Shown: positions 6,673-14,741 of the stretch, piece after piece
Position numbering within the stretch: position 1 is the stretch's first letter
Layout: every line of letters starts with the position of its first letter
DNA from: Fontivita pretiosa
GTDB lineage: Bacteria; Planctomycetota; Phycisphaerae; Tepidisphaerales; Tepidisphaeraceae
Assembly: GCF_050410795.1 (NCBI RefSeq)
Contig: NZ_CP191258.1
Coordinates: forward strand, 806,001-870,000
DNA: 64,000 nucleotides
Direction: 5' to 3'
Notes under the pieces: model-generated
What the model was told of the DNA's origin: nothing
What the model saw: only the letters and a program-made list of their open reading frames with translations
Database searches by the model: none
Translations under genes and position numbers: made by a program

Positions 6673-8055
6673 TCAGGCGGATTCCTTGCGGCGCTGCTGG
6701 GGTTTGATCTCGAAGAGCTGAGCGCGGCCCTCGACGACGTCCTCGTCGATGACGTACTTCATGCCCGGCTGCTGGTCGGGCAGGCGATACATCAGATCGA
6801 GCATGATCTCCTCGCAGACGGCCCGCAGGGCGCGGGCGCCGGTGTCGCGCTTGAGGGCGCGCTGGGCGATCAGGTGCAACGCGCCGGGAGTAAACTCCAG
6901 CTCGCTGCCCTCCAGCCGGAAAAACTTCTGATACTGCTTGACCAGCGCGTTTTTCGGCTCAGTGAGGATGTTCACCAGAGTCCGCACGTCCAGCGGCTCC
7001 AGCGTCGCAACGACGGGCAGCCGCCCGACGAACTCCGGAATCATGCCGAATTCAACCAGGTCTTCCGGCTGCACCTGAGCCAGAATCTCGGCGCGGTCGC
7101 GGGCGCTCTCGGCCGGCGCGGTCTCGGAATTGAATCCGATCTGCCGCTTGCCCAGGCGTTTGCGGATGATGTCTTCAAGCCCGACGAAGGTTCCGCCGCA
7201 GATGAACAGGATCTGCGTGGTGTCCATCTGGATGTACTGCTGCTCGGGGTGCTTTCGTCCGCCCTGGGGGGGGATATTGCTGATGGTTCCTTCGAGCATT
7301 TTCAGCAGCGCCTGCTGCACGCCTTCGCCGGAGACGTCGCGGGTGATGCTGACGTTGTTCTGGGTTTTGCCGATCTTGTCGATCTCGTCGATGTAGACGA
7401 TGCCGCGTTGCGCGGCCTCCAGGTCGTAATCGGCGTTCTGAAGCAGCTTCAGCAGGATGTTCTCCACGTCCTCGCCGACGTAGCCGGCTTCGGTCAGGGT
7501 GGTTGCATCGCCGATGGCGAAGGGAACGTTAAGGATTCGCGCCAGGGTTTTGGCCAGCAGGGTTTTGCCCGAGCCTGTCGGACCGATCAGCAGGACGTTG
7601 CTCTTGTCGATTTCGACATCGTTGGACTTTTCATCACCTGCGGCGCCGGCTGCGTCGTTGGTGGTCAGCCGCTTGTAGTGGTTATGGACAGCGACGGAAA
7701 GGGCCTTTTTCGCGTATTCCTGGCCGACGACGTACTGATCAAGAAACTCCTTGATCTGCCGTGGCGTGGGAATGGAGCTGAACAGCGGCTGTGAGGCGGT
7801 GAGCTTGCGTTTTTCCTGGCGGATGATGTTGTGAGCCAAGTCCACGCAGTTGGCGCAGATGTAGACATCGGAAGGTCCTTCGACCATGGGTCCGACATCA
7901 CGCGAGCTTTTGCCGCAGAAGCTGCAGGTGGTGATGCGTCGCCCCCGGAATCCCCCGGGCGGGAGACTGGAACTCGAACCGCCAGTGGGTGGGAGGTTGC
8001 CGCCGGTTCCGGCGCCGCTCCCGCCGCCGTTACCGGGGCGATTGATGTTGGCCAT
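6673..8055 (-). CDS. clpX: ATP-dependent Clp protease ATP-binding subunit ClpX
   Basis: ClpX is the AAA+ unfoldase that recognises tagged substrates and threads them into ClpP in the cytoplasm. The 460-residue product has an N-terminal zinc-binding domain (C44-x-x-C47 and C67-x-x-C70), Walker A GPTGSGKT (158-165), the pore loop GYVG (191-194), Walker B with VYIDEIDK, and the sensor-2 motif GARALR. A Gly/Pro/Ser-rich extension of about 40 residues precedes the zinc finger and is longer than in most ClpX proteins. clpP does not adjoin it here. The ATG follows AGGAAGG at a rather long distance. The assignment is essentially certain. Confidence 0.97.
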   Translation of the reverse strand: MANINRPGNGGGSGAGTGGNLPPTGGSSSSLPPGGFRGRRITTCSFCGKSSRDVGPMVEGPSDVYICANCVDLAHNIIRQEKRKLTASQPLFSSIPTPRQIKEFLDQYVVGQEYAKKALSVAVHNHYKRLTTNDAAGAAGDEKSNDVEIDKSNVLLIGPTGSGKTLLAKTLARILNVPFAIGDATTLTEAGYVGEDVENILLKLLQNADYDLEAAQRGIVYIDEIDKIGKTQNNVSITRDVSGEGVQQALLKMLEGTISNIPPQGGRKHPEQQYIQMDTTQILFICGGTFVGLEDIIRKRLGKRQIGFNSETAPAESARDRAEILAQVQPEDLVEFGMIPEFVGRLPVVATLEPLDVRTLVNILTEPKNALVKQYQKFFRLEGSELEFTPGALHLIAQRALKRDTGARALRAVCEEIMLDLMYRLPDQQPGMKYVIDEDVVEGRAQLFEIKPQQRRKESA

Positions 8056-8241
8056 GTGAGACTTCTACCTTCCTGTGCTACTGCTGTGTATCGAACAACT
8101 CACGGCAGGGACTTGATCTGCAACCCTGTCCGTGATGCCGGTCGTGCCGATCACGAGCATTTGATCATACCCGCCTGTGGCACCAAAGTGGAAACCGGAA
8201 AACCAGCCAAGTGGGTCCGGATAATCTCGGACCTGTGCGGA

Positions 8242-8553
8242 TCAGTCAGGCTCAGGCGGCGTGGGCGGAGGGGACGACCGGCTCACGCCAGTTTCCCTGG
8301 CCGCCGCAGCCTGCACACGTTTGACGACCTGCGCCTTGGCCAGCTCGTATTCCGCGTCGGTCATTTTGCCGGAGCGGTGCAGTGCCCGCAGATCCGCCAG
8401 CGTAAATCCCGCCGACGACGTCGCGGATGGATCCTGCTGTATCCATCCCAGCAGCGCCTTGCGGGCAAACCACAACAGCGCAACCAGACCCAGGATGAGC
8501 AACAGGCCGAATACCAGTCCACCCATCGGCGAATACCCCGACGCGGGAATCAC
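8242..8553 (-). CDS. Small membrane protein with SHOCT domain
   Basis: This 103-residue protein has one N-terminal transmembrane helix (about residues 12-32, GLVFGLLLILGLVALLWF). A linker follows, then a SHOCT-type short helical domain (DLRALHRSGKMTDAEYELAKAQVV), and a Pro/Ser-rich tail. SHOCT domains act as oligomerisation or tethering modules at the membrane. A GTG start is used at 8553; an ATG at 8526 (MGGLVFG) is an equally good alternative and would remove nine residues. It lies upstream of clpX in the same direction with a 186-bp gap that shows no clear terminator, so the two could be cotranscribed. The function is unknown. Confidence 0.7.
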   Translation of the reverse strand: MIPASGYSPMGGLVFGLLLILGLVALLWFARKALLGWIQQDPSATSSAGFTLADLRALHRSGKMTDAEYELAKAQVVKRVQAAAARETGVSRSSPPPTPPEPD

Positions 8554-8694
8554 CGGTACACAATCCGGCGGGCAATCCGCGTCACCTGCAATCGTAAACC
8601 CGGCCAGCGAATCGCGTCAACGCAATCCGTGGCAATGCGCAATGGGTGGCCCAGATTTTCGGACGGAGCGTTCCGCCGGTGCGATGCCCACCTG

Positions 8695-8713
8695 CACGGG
8701 CGGGACGCCCGTG
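8695..8713. repeat. Perfect GC-rich hairpin
   Basis: CACGGGC and GCCCGTG (7 bp) are separated by GGGAC. There is no T-run on either side, so it is not a normal terminator. The sequence resembles dispersed GC-rich intergenic palindromes, but only one copy is present in this window. Confidence 0.55.
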
Positions 8714-8935
8714 ACACGGTTTGAGCCATTTGTGGCATGGCCGTCCCGGCCACCCGCGGTGCGCTCGAGTCTGAGAGTCTGATCTTCGGGCTCTTCATCA
8801 CTTCATGCCACTCAGCACGGACCCGACTCCATGTGATACACACGGTCGGTTGCATCGACCAGACGGCGAGACGCGTTGTGGTCTGGGCGCTGCGATAAAC
8901 CGGGCATGTTCTGCGGGATTGGGGATGGGATTCGG

Positions 8936-8964
8936 TTGCTTCGCCGCAGCAGACTGGCAATAAT
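8936..8964 (+). promoter_or_regulatory. Sigma70-like promoter for nuoB
   Basis: TTGCTT and AATAAT are 17 bp apart. The predicted start of transcription would fall about four bases before the chosen nuoB ATG at 8975. The message would therefore be leaderless or nearly so, which matches the lack of a ribosome binding site there. Confidence 0.4.
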
Positions 8965-8974
8965 CTCTTTACCT

Positions 8975-9520
8975 ATGCCCTGGATTGAAAACCGCTTTGA
9001 AGAGGGGCTGATCGTCACCAGCCTGGACTTTTTCATCAACTGGGGACGGAAGCACTCGCTGTGGCCGATGACGTTCGGGCTGGCGTGCTGCGCGATCGAG
9101 ATGATGGCGGTGGGAGCATCGCGCTACGACCTGGACCGTTTCGGCGCCGGCGCGTTTCGCGCCACGCCGCGGCAGGCCGACCTCATGATCGTCGCTGGCA
9201 CGGTGAACTACAAGATGGCTTCGCGAGTCAAGCGTTTGTATCACCAGATGCCCGAGCCCAAGTACGTGATCGCGATGGGCGCGTGCACGGTGGGCGGCGG
9301 GCCATACTTCAAGTACGGGTACAACGTCGTCAAGGGCGTAGACCTGGTGATTCCGGTTGACGTGTACGTGCCCGGTTGCCCGCCGCGACCCGAGGCGCTG
9401 CTCGAGGGGATCATGCGACTTCAGGACAAGATCGCAGCGCGTACGATCGGGTTGCCGCGAGGCGCCAAGAAGCTGGCCGACGAGCGCCCGCTGATCGTCC
9501 CCGAGCCTGCAGCAGTCTGA
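8975..9520 (+). CDS. nuoB: NADH-quinone oxidoreductase subunit B (NuoB), solitary
   Basis: NuoB carries the terminal N2 [4Fe-4S] cluster of respiratory complex I. The 181-residue product has all four ligand cysteines (C38-C39, C104, C135) within LACCAIE, GACTVGG and PGCPPRPE. It has the usual length. The start at 8975 (MPWIENRFEEG) fits family length; the open frame extends 33 codons further upstream without family-like sequence. No nuoA, nuoC or other subunit gene adjoins it. The neighbours are a SHOCT gene on the other strand and a beta-helix gene. The protein could be a second copy, or the nuo genes of this organism may be scattered. Confidence 0.93.
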   Translation: MPWIENRFEEGLIVTSLDFFINWGRKHSLWPMTFGLACCAIEMMAVGASRYDLDRFGAGAFRATPRQADLMIVAGTVNYKMASRVKRLYHQMPEPKYVIAMGACTVGGGPYFKYGYNVVKGVDLVIPVDVYVPGCPPRPEALLEGIMRLQDKIAARTIGLPRGAKKLADERPLIVPEPAAV

Positions 9521-10262
9521 GCTGCCACGAGCGCAGCAAGCCGGCGCATCTCTGAGAATCCGATCCCACTGGACATTCCCCACAGGCCAGCCGGCGCGCC
9601 AGGTCTGGGCGCAGCCTCGGAAAATTTTTTGATTTTTCAGGGTGATTTTGGGTTGACGAGTCGAGTCATCGTCTTATAACTCGCCGTCACGCGTTGCGGC
9701 AGTCCGTTACACTTCGGGCCGCGTCAGGAACGCGAATCGACCGGAGGACATGTGGGAATTCCGGTCGAAGTTGTCGAGTTTGGGCTGTTTCGACACGGCA
9801 AGGGGGCGATCGCCGTTCAAGTCGTACCGCGGTAGATCGCAGCGCAGTGATGCCCCTGTCGCACAGGCTCGCGGAGATGCCCTGCATGGCCGGGAGGCTG
9901 TGTCAGCGGGATGGGCTGAGCCGAGTCGAAAGAGGCCCTGTTGAGTGCCGGCTCGCACGCGCGCTCGCATTCCGCGCGTCGCAAGCGTCGCAAGCGCAGG
10001 TCGGTGGGCCGGCCACTGAATCCGTCATCGCGACGGATAGCAGCCGTTTTTCTCATAGTGCCGGTTGACGGTCCGACCCGGACGTGGACCGCACGGTCTA
10101 ACTGTCCTCCGGACGCACTGGCGCGACGTGGGGCACGCGGGCGCTGTCGCCTGCGGCGCTGTCTCCGGCGCCGCAGCCGCCTCGGCCGGACGGCTGCTGG
10201 TCAATCCTGGTTCGTCACGATTGGCCCGGCGCCGTACCCGGGCACAAGAGAAGGAGAGAGTC
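9521..10262. other. Long leader region between nuoB and beta-helix gene
   Basis: This 742-bp stretch has an AT-rich promoter near 9653-9680, then about 570 bp of GC-rich sequence with several perfect stems. TCGACCGGA/TCCGGTCGA (9737-9745 with 9760-9768) encloses GGAGGACATG. ATCCGTC/GACGGAT (10020-10038) is followed eight bases later by five T residues. A 64-codon frame starts at 9750 behind GGAGGAC but has no recognisable content. The region may be a long untranslated leader with an early terminator, or a separate RNA of about 360 nt. I see no tRNA, tmRNA, RNase P or SRP signature in it. Confidence 0.4.
9653..9680 (+). promoter_or_regulatory. Sigma70-like promoter
   Basis: TTGACG and TATAAC are 16 bp apart, within the only AT-rich stretch of this intergenic region. 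Transcription would start near 9687, leaving about 575 nt before the beta-helix gene. Confidence 0.55.
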
Positions 10263-12350
10263 ATGAGCCGTAACGCTCGTCATCGCCGGCATCCCATCCT
10301 CGAGATTCTGGAGTTCCGCAGGCTGCTGGCCGAGGTCAACGTCGCCAGCTTCGGCGCCGTTCCCAATGACGGTCGGGACGATCGCGCGGCAATCCTGGCG
10401 GCGATCAACCACTCGGCGCCGGGGGACACGATCGTCTTCAACACCGGAACCTACAACCTTTCCGACAAGCTCAGACTCAAAGGCTCGCGCACCTATCGCG
10501 GCAGCGGCAACAACGAAACGACGCTCCGCGGCGACGACCGCTCGCGCCACATCTTTCACATCACCGAAAACGGCACGCGCGTCGAAAACTTCACCTTCGA
10601 CGGCAAGCCCATCATGATCGACCAGCCCCAGGGGCAGAAGGTCGCCGACGTCGTCATCAACAACAACACCTTCAACACCCACGCCTCAGGTCCGGATTCG
10701 AACGGCATCACCTTCACCACCGGCCTGCGCAACAGCACCATCTCCAACAACACGTTCAACATGTACAGCGGGATGGGCATCTACGGCTATTACTGGGACA
10801 ACCTGCGGATCGCCAACAATGAGTTCCTCAACGGCGCCCAGGGCATCCATATCGATGATCACTCCGACACCAGTCGCAACCTGCTGGTCGAGCAGAACTA
10901 CTTCGCGGGCATTCGCCGGATGGGCATCGAGTATCAGGGCGGCGGGACCAACTCGATCTTTCAGGACAACTACTACGAGAAGCCGGCGCTGTCGAGCAAT
11001 TTCCCCGACAACGACTCGACGTTCGCGTTCTCGATCATTGCCGACCGCAGCCACGGCACGATCGCCCGGCGAAATACGATCATCGCGCCGGAGCGACCCG
11101 ACGGCACGGGCGTGAGGATCGGGTTTGAGATCGGCGGGGACAACGCGCTGGTCGAGGACAACTACATCAACGGCATCAACCACACCGTCGCCGCCAACGA
11201 CTTTTACGGCTCGACGTCGGTGACCGTGCGAAACAACCGCTTCGAGAACTACCGGATCGCGCCCGTCGGACGCAATCTCACGCAGTACAACAACGGCCCG
11301 GGCGTGAAGCTGACATGGGACATCAACCGTGGCAAGCCTGGGCGAAACCGCAGCTTCGGCCAGACGCCTCAGCCCCAGCCACAACCTCAACCACAACCGC
11401 AGCCGCAGCCCCAACCACAACCACAACCACAACCGCAGCCGCAGCCACAACCGCAACCGCAGCCACAACCGCAACCGCAGCCACAACCGCAACCGCAGCC
11501 ACAACCGCAGCCGCAGCCCCAGCCACAACCACAACCACAACCACAACCACAACCGCAGCCGCAGCCACAACCCCAGCCGCAGCCACAGCCACAGCCACAA
11601 CCACAACCGCAACCGCAGCCCGAGCCGGCGCCAGAGCCGGCGCCGCTGCCACCCCCGCAACCGCAGCCCGAGCCACAACCGCAGCCGCAGCCAGAGCCGC
11701 GGGAGCCGGAGAATCCGTCCGCCACGGTGCCGCTGCTGCTTCAGTTCCCCGGGCCGCTGCCCAATCCTGATGGATCCCTGCCCGAGCCGGTCTATGGTCC
11801 GTTCCGCCCGGCCTGGCTGGTCCATACCCCCACCCGCCCGGATGTCAGCACGGGTGGCGCCGTCACCGCGCCGAGCAGGGGTGATGTGCAGGAGTTCGTC
11901 TACCTCTCCGACCTGAAGTGGACCAGCGCCAGCAACGGCTGGGGCGATGTCGAGCTGAACCGCGCCAACGGCGACAAGGAGCCTGGCGACGGACCGCCGA
12001 TCTCGCTTGACGGCAGGCTCTATCGCCGCGGCCTGGGCGTCGCCGCCAACTCCCAGATCACCTACGACCTGGATGGCAAGTACGCCCGCTTCTTCTCCGC
12101 CATCGGCATCGACGACAGCGCCGGTGATGATGGTTCGGTGACATTCCAGGTCTGGGCCGATGGCCGCAAGATCTTCGACAGCGGATTGCTCAGCGGCGCC
12201 GATCGCCGGATGCCTGTGCGGCTGAACGTCGCGGGTGTAAAGCAGTTGACGCTGGTAACCACCGACGGCGGAGACGGAGACAACAACGACCACGCCGACT
12301 GGGCCGCCGCACGCCTCGTCCCGGCGCCTGATCTCAGCCAGGCGCTGTGA
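10263..12350 (+). CDS. Secreted right-handed beta-helix protein with Pro-Gln linker and NPCBM domain
   Basis: This 695-residue protein starts at 10263 behind AAGGAGAGAG. Residues 15-22 (LEFRRLLA) resemble the LEPR-XLL motif at the N-terminus of many planctomycete surface proteins. Residues ~25-350 form a pectate-lyase-3 type parallel beta-helix, with repeated N-N-x-F/I turns such as ISNNTF, IANNEF and VRNNRF. The chain then runs through 42 uninterrupted Pro-Gln repeats (DNA 11367-11618) and a Pro/Glu/Ala tail. It ends in an NPCBM-like carbohydrate-binding module (LSDLKW, LYRRGLGVAANS, DGRKIFDSG). It is probably a cell-surface polysaccharide-binding or -cleaving protein; catalytic residues are not assignable by eye. 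A strong terminator follows. Confidence 0.85.
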   Translation: MSRNARHRRHPILEILEFRRLLAEVNVASFGAVPNDGRDDRAAILAAINHSAPGDTIVFNTGTYNLSDKLRLKGSRTYRGSGNNETTLRGDDRSRHIFHITENGTRVENFTFDGKPIMIDQPQGQKVADVVINNNTFNTHASGPDSNGITFTTGLRNSTISNNTFNMYSGMGIYGYYWDNLRIANNEFLNGAQGIHIDDHSDTSRNLLVEQNYFAGIRRMGIEYQGGGTNSIFQDNYYEKPALSSNFPDNDSTFAFSIIADRSHGTIARRNTIIAPERPDGTGVRIGFEIGGDNALVEDNYINGINHTVAANDFYGSTSVTVRNNRFENYRIAPVGRNLTQYNNGPGVKLTWDINRGKPGRNRSFGQTPQPQPQPQPQPQPQPQPQPQPQPQPQPQPQPQPQPQPQPQPQPQPQPQPQPQPQPQPQPQPQPQPQPQPQPQPQPQPQPQPQPQPEPAPEPAPLPPPQPQPEPQPQPQPEPREPENPSATVPLLLQFPGPLPNPDGSLPEPVYGPFRPAWLVHTPTRPDVSTGGAVTAPSRGDVQEFVYLSDLKWTSASNGWGDVELNRANGDKEPGDGPPISLDGRLYRRGLGVAANSQITYDLDGKYARFFSAIGIDDSAGDDGSVTFQVWADGRKIFDSGLLSGADRRMPVRLNVAGVKQLTLVTTDGGDGDNNDHADWAAARLVPAPDLSQAL

Positions 12351-12415
12351 CCGCGGCCAGCCGCCTTTCGCAGGTCGCGTCGTCCCGACGTGGCACTGGG
12401 AGCCTGATCAACCGA

Positions 12416-12453
12416 AAAAGCCCCGGCGGAATCACCCCTCCGCCGGGGCTTTT
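12416..12453. terminator. Bidirectional Rho-independent terminator
   Basis: A perfect 15-bp stem (AAAAGCCCCGGCGGA with TCCGCCGGGGCTTTT) encloses the loop ATCACCCC. It has A-tracts and T-tracts on both sides and separates two convergent genes. It serves the beta-helix gene on the plus strand and the M64 peptidase gene on the minus strand. Confidence 0.92.
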
Positions 12454-12482
12454 CATTGTTGTCCAGGAGAAGACTGCCTAAC

Positions 12483-13724
12483 TCATGGACACAGAGGATC
12501 ACGACGAGTCACCCCGGACCGGCCAGTGGTGCGACCTGAGGGATACAACATCGCCAGGCCCATCAGCATGCCGGCCAGGCCATGGGGTTCCGGCACCGTC
12601 ACCAGAACGCTCCAACTGACCGACTGTTCGAGTTTCCAACGGTTGCTCCGCACCCAATCGGTCGGGTCGTACGCCCTCGCCATGACCTGGTGCAGCCCGA
12701 TGGGCAGATTCCATGCCTGCGGATCGAATAGCTCGCCGGCCGCCTCCGCCAGCAGCGTGCCGTCGATGTACCACTGAACATCGATCACCGCGGGATCAAC
12801 CACATCCACCATGATCGTGTCGGGATCGACCAGTGTGGCCAGATTGCTGGTCCAGGTGTCCAGCGGATCCACGTAGTTGTAGATGTCCAGGATGATCTTC
12901 TCGCGCGCGATGGCGTCGAAGGGACGATTGAGACTTCGCATCTTGGAATTGAGACTGGGACGGTAGATGCCGCGATCCCAGTAGCGTCCGCCCTCGTATG
13001 CGCCGATCAGGCCGATTCCCGGCTGATCGTACCCCAGCCAGTGCGCCCACTTGGCGCCGGTGGGATCTTTGGTGACGTTGACTTCATTGGGTTCGGCGCC
13101 GGTGTAGGTACCGCTGTTGCCGCCGTACTCGTCGGCCAGGCGACTGAACGAATGCCCCAGCTCGTGCAGGGCGATCTCGGTGGACAAGGGGTTTCCGCCG
13201 GCGTAGACCGCGTAGGCTCCCCCACCGCCGCCGTAGCGCGTGTCGTTCACCGTGATCAACTTCATTTCCGCGCTGAAGCCGGCCCCCGACAGCCCGCTGG
13301 CCAGCGCGGCGTTGGCCTTGGATTCATTCACGTACAGGAGCCGCTCGGTCACGCCATCGTAGTAGTAGCGCGCATCCAGTGCCGTGTCGCGGTAGATTCC
13401 CAGCGGCGGCACGTCGGCGCCGGCCTGGTTGGAGATCACATCGATCCGGTGGACATTGAAGAAATTGCGATACCGTGGAAACGGATTTTCGCCCTCGTCG
13501 AAAAAATGCCTGAGCATCGCGTTGATGTGCGCGGAGTAGATCGTGCTGATGTCCGCGGCGCGGTATCCGTCGCCGAGAAACACCATGTCCACGCGATTCG
13601 CGCTCGGCCCGTTGTTGACTACGGTGGTGTAGATCGCCAACAGCGGCGAGGCACACACCAGGCAGACCACCGCAACGCTTGTGAAACCCAGCAGGTGTCG
13701 CAGCCCCTTCGACGTACCCGGCAT
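12483..13724 (-). CDS. Secreted M64 (IgA-type) metallopeptidase with PEP-CTERM-like tail
   Basis: The 413-residue protein has a signal peptide (cleavage near ASPLLA, 30). The M64 peptidase core begins with VDMVFLGDGY, and the zinc site is H187-E-L-G-H191 followed by RLADEY (D198, E199). A beta domain follows the catalytic part. The C-terminus reads VPEP, then a hydrophobic helix (LAGMLMGLAMLY), then an Arg-rich end, as in PEP-CTERM sorting signals read by an exosortase. The protein should therefore be exported and processed at the cell surface. GAGGGAAG precedes the ATG. The peptidase family call is firm; the sorting signal is somewhat degenerate because the basic tail is longer than usual. 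Confidence 0.85.
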   Translation of the reverse strand: MPGTSKGLRHLLGFTSVAVVCLVCASPLLAIYTTVVNNGPSANRVDMVFLGDGYRAADISTIYSAHINAMLRHFFDEGENPFPRYRNFFNVHRIDVISNQAGADVPPLGIYRDTALDARYYYDGVTERLLYVNESKANAALASGLSGAGFSAEMKLITVNDTRYGGGGGAYAVYAGGNPLSTEIALHELGHSFSRLADEYGGNSGTYTGAEPNEVNVTKDPTGAKWAHWLGYDQPGIGLIGAYEGGRYWDRGIYRPSLNSKMRSLNRPFDAIAREKIILDIYNYVDPLDTWTSNLATLVDPDTIMVDVVDPAVIDVQWYIDGTLLAEAAGELFDPQAWNLPIGLHQVMARAYDPTDWVRSNRWKLEQSVSWSVLVTVPEPHGLAGMLMGLAMLYPSGRTTGRSGVTRRDPLCP

Positions 13725-13820
13725 TCTTCCCTCGCTGTGGAATTGTCTGGATCAGATTACACCGCGCAGAAGCCCCCGACGCAAACCGCTTCGGTCCTCG
13801 GAGGCAGAACGACCGCCGAG

Positions 13821-14267
13821 TCAGCGACGCCTTTCTGCGACCGGTTCGTCATCGGTGTCGGCTGCGTGGGCGGAGCGTCCGATGAACCGCACCCGTCCCG
13901 ATGAATCAGCGCGAAGCACCGAATCCTGACTGAACTGTTGAGCGTACTGCCGGGCGATCGCGTTGATCCGAGCATCGGCGCTGCGCGACGGCGGGTAGTA
14001 CAGGATCACCAGCCGCGACGGCTCGGAAATCGTCCGGCCATCCTGAAGATACCTGCCCTCGGCCGGCACGATCGTGAACCCCTCGGGAAACCGCGGGGTG
14101 ATCTGTTCGTTGACGAACTGTTCCCACTGGGCTTGCGACACGGCGCCGCCACCGGCAATGCTCATCCCGAAGTACAGCTCGGTGCGGGTCCATCGCGGCC
14201 CGGCGGCGACGCAGCCCCCGACAAGACAGACACATACCACCAGAAGCTCTCGGACCTGCGTACTCAT
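13821..14267 (-). CDS. DUF3574 family lipoprotein
   Basis: This 148-residue protein has a lipoprotein signal ending LVGGC (Cys near 19). The DUF3574 core follows, recognised from WTRTELYFGMS, FVNEQITPRFPEGFTI, a GRYLQDGR turn and SRLVILYYP. The open frame continues upstream to 14501, but the added 78 residues are Ser/Arg-rich and lack family features. The ATG at 14267 directly before the signal peptide is the sensible start. It is divergent from the DUF4112 gene, with 49 bp between the starts. The function of DUF3574 is unknown. Confidence 0.8.
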   Translation of the reverse strand: MSTQVRELLVVCVCLVGGCVAAGPRWTRTELYFGMSIAGGGAVSQAQWEQFVNEQITPRFPEGFTIVPAEGRYLQDGRTISEPSRLVILYYPPSRSADARINAIARQYAQQFSQDSVLRADSSGRVRFIGRSAHAADTDDEPVAERRR

Positions 14268-14316
14268 TCGCTGTCCCAAGGCGAACTCCCGCCCCGTTCT
14301 GGCCGAATTAACCTGT

Positions 14317-14718
14317 ATGGGAGACGTCGCTGTCAAGTATGCACCCAGCGGGCCGGCTGCCGGCACGGTGGCGGGCGATATCCCCGCCGACCTGCGCCGC
14401 GCTCGCCTGCTGGCCGAACTGCTCGACTCGGAGTTCGAGCTGGCCGGCATCCGCTTCGGCCTGGACGCCCTGGTCGGGCTGGTGCCGGTTATCGGCGACA
14501 CCGTCGCCCTGCTGACCGCGCTCTACCCGCTTTACCTGGCCAGGAAACACGCCCTGCCCAACCGCGCCCTGGCCCGCATGCTGGGGAACCTCACCATCGA
14601 TTACGTCGGCGGGCTGCTGCCCATCCTCGGAGACGTATTCGACATCGCTTTCAAGGCCAATCTGCGTAACCTGAGGATTCTGGAGCAATACCTCGCGACC
14701 GCCCAGCCGACCCGTTGA
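14317..14718 (+). CDS. DUF4112 family membrane protein
   Basis: This 133-residue protein has the DUF4112 pattern: LLDSEFELAGIRFGLDALVGLVPVIGDTV and a second related half, GNLTIDYVGGLLPILGDVFD, ending with a helix of basic and Asn residues. The two GL-P-IGD turns are the family hallmark and suggest membrane-inserted helical hairpins. The frame is open far upstream, but the ATG at 14317 gives the family length and lies between the divergent promoters. The function is unknown. It converges on the dihydropyrimidinase-type gene with only 23 bp between stops. Confidence 0.82.
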   Translation: MGDVAVKYAPSGPAAGTVAGDIPADLRRARLLAELLDSEFELAGIRFGLDALVGLVPVIGDTVALLTALYPLYLARKHALPNRALARMLGNLTIDYVGGLLPILGDVFDIAFKANLRNLRILEQYLATAQPTR

Positions 14719-14741
14719 CTGCCCGTTTCGCTCTACAGGCA

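Larger units (their letters stand above)
8554..8974. other. Intergenic region between SHOCT gene and nuoB
   Basis: This is 421 bp between divergent genes. It holds a perfect palindromic hairpin (8695-8713), a second GC-rich inverted repeat around 8734-8750 (GGCC-GTCCC-GGCC), and a promoter-like pair just before nuoB (8936-8964). No coding frame here has domain-like content. Confidence 0.5.

Noticed and set aside
6592..7794. 400-codon plus-strand frame opposite clpX
   Set aside because: It is complementary to the conserved ClpX protein and its content is low-complexity; there is no ribosome binding site.
8734..8750. GGCC-GTCCC-GGCC inverted repeat as a terminator
   Set aside because: Only four base pairs in each arm and no T-run on either strand.
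9690..10060. Possible tmRNA, RNase P RNA or SRP RNA in the 360-nt region after the promoter
   Set aside because: The TTCGAC and AGCAGCC words resemble parts of tmRNA and SRP RNA, but the tRNA-like ends, the resume frame, the P4 core and the GGTCAGG half-loop are all missing.
10686..12293. 535-codon minus-strand frame opposite the beta-helix gene
   Set aside because: Its Trp/Leu/Arg-rich middle is only the antisense of the Pro-Gln repeat.
14074..14316. Upstream extension of the DUF4112 frame
   Set aside because: The added residues are the antisense of the DUF3574 lipoprotein start region and would overlap it fully.
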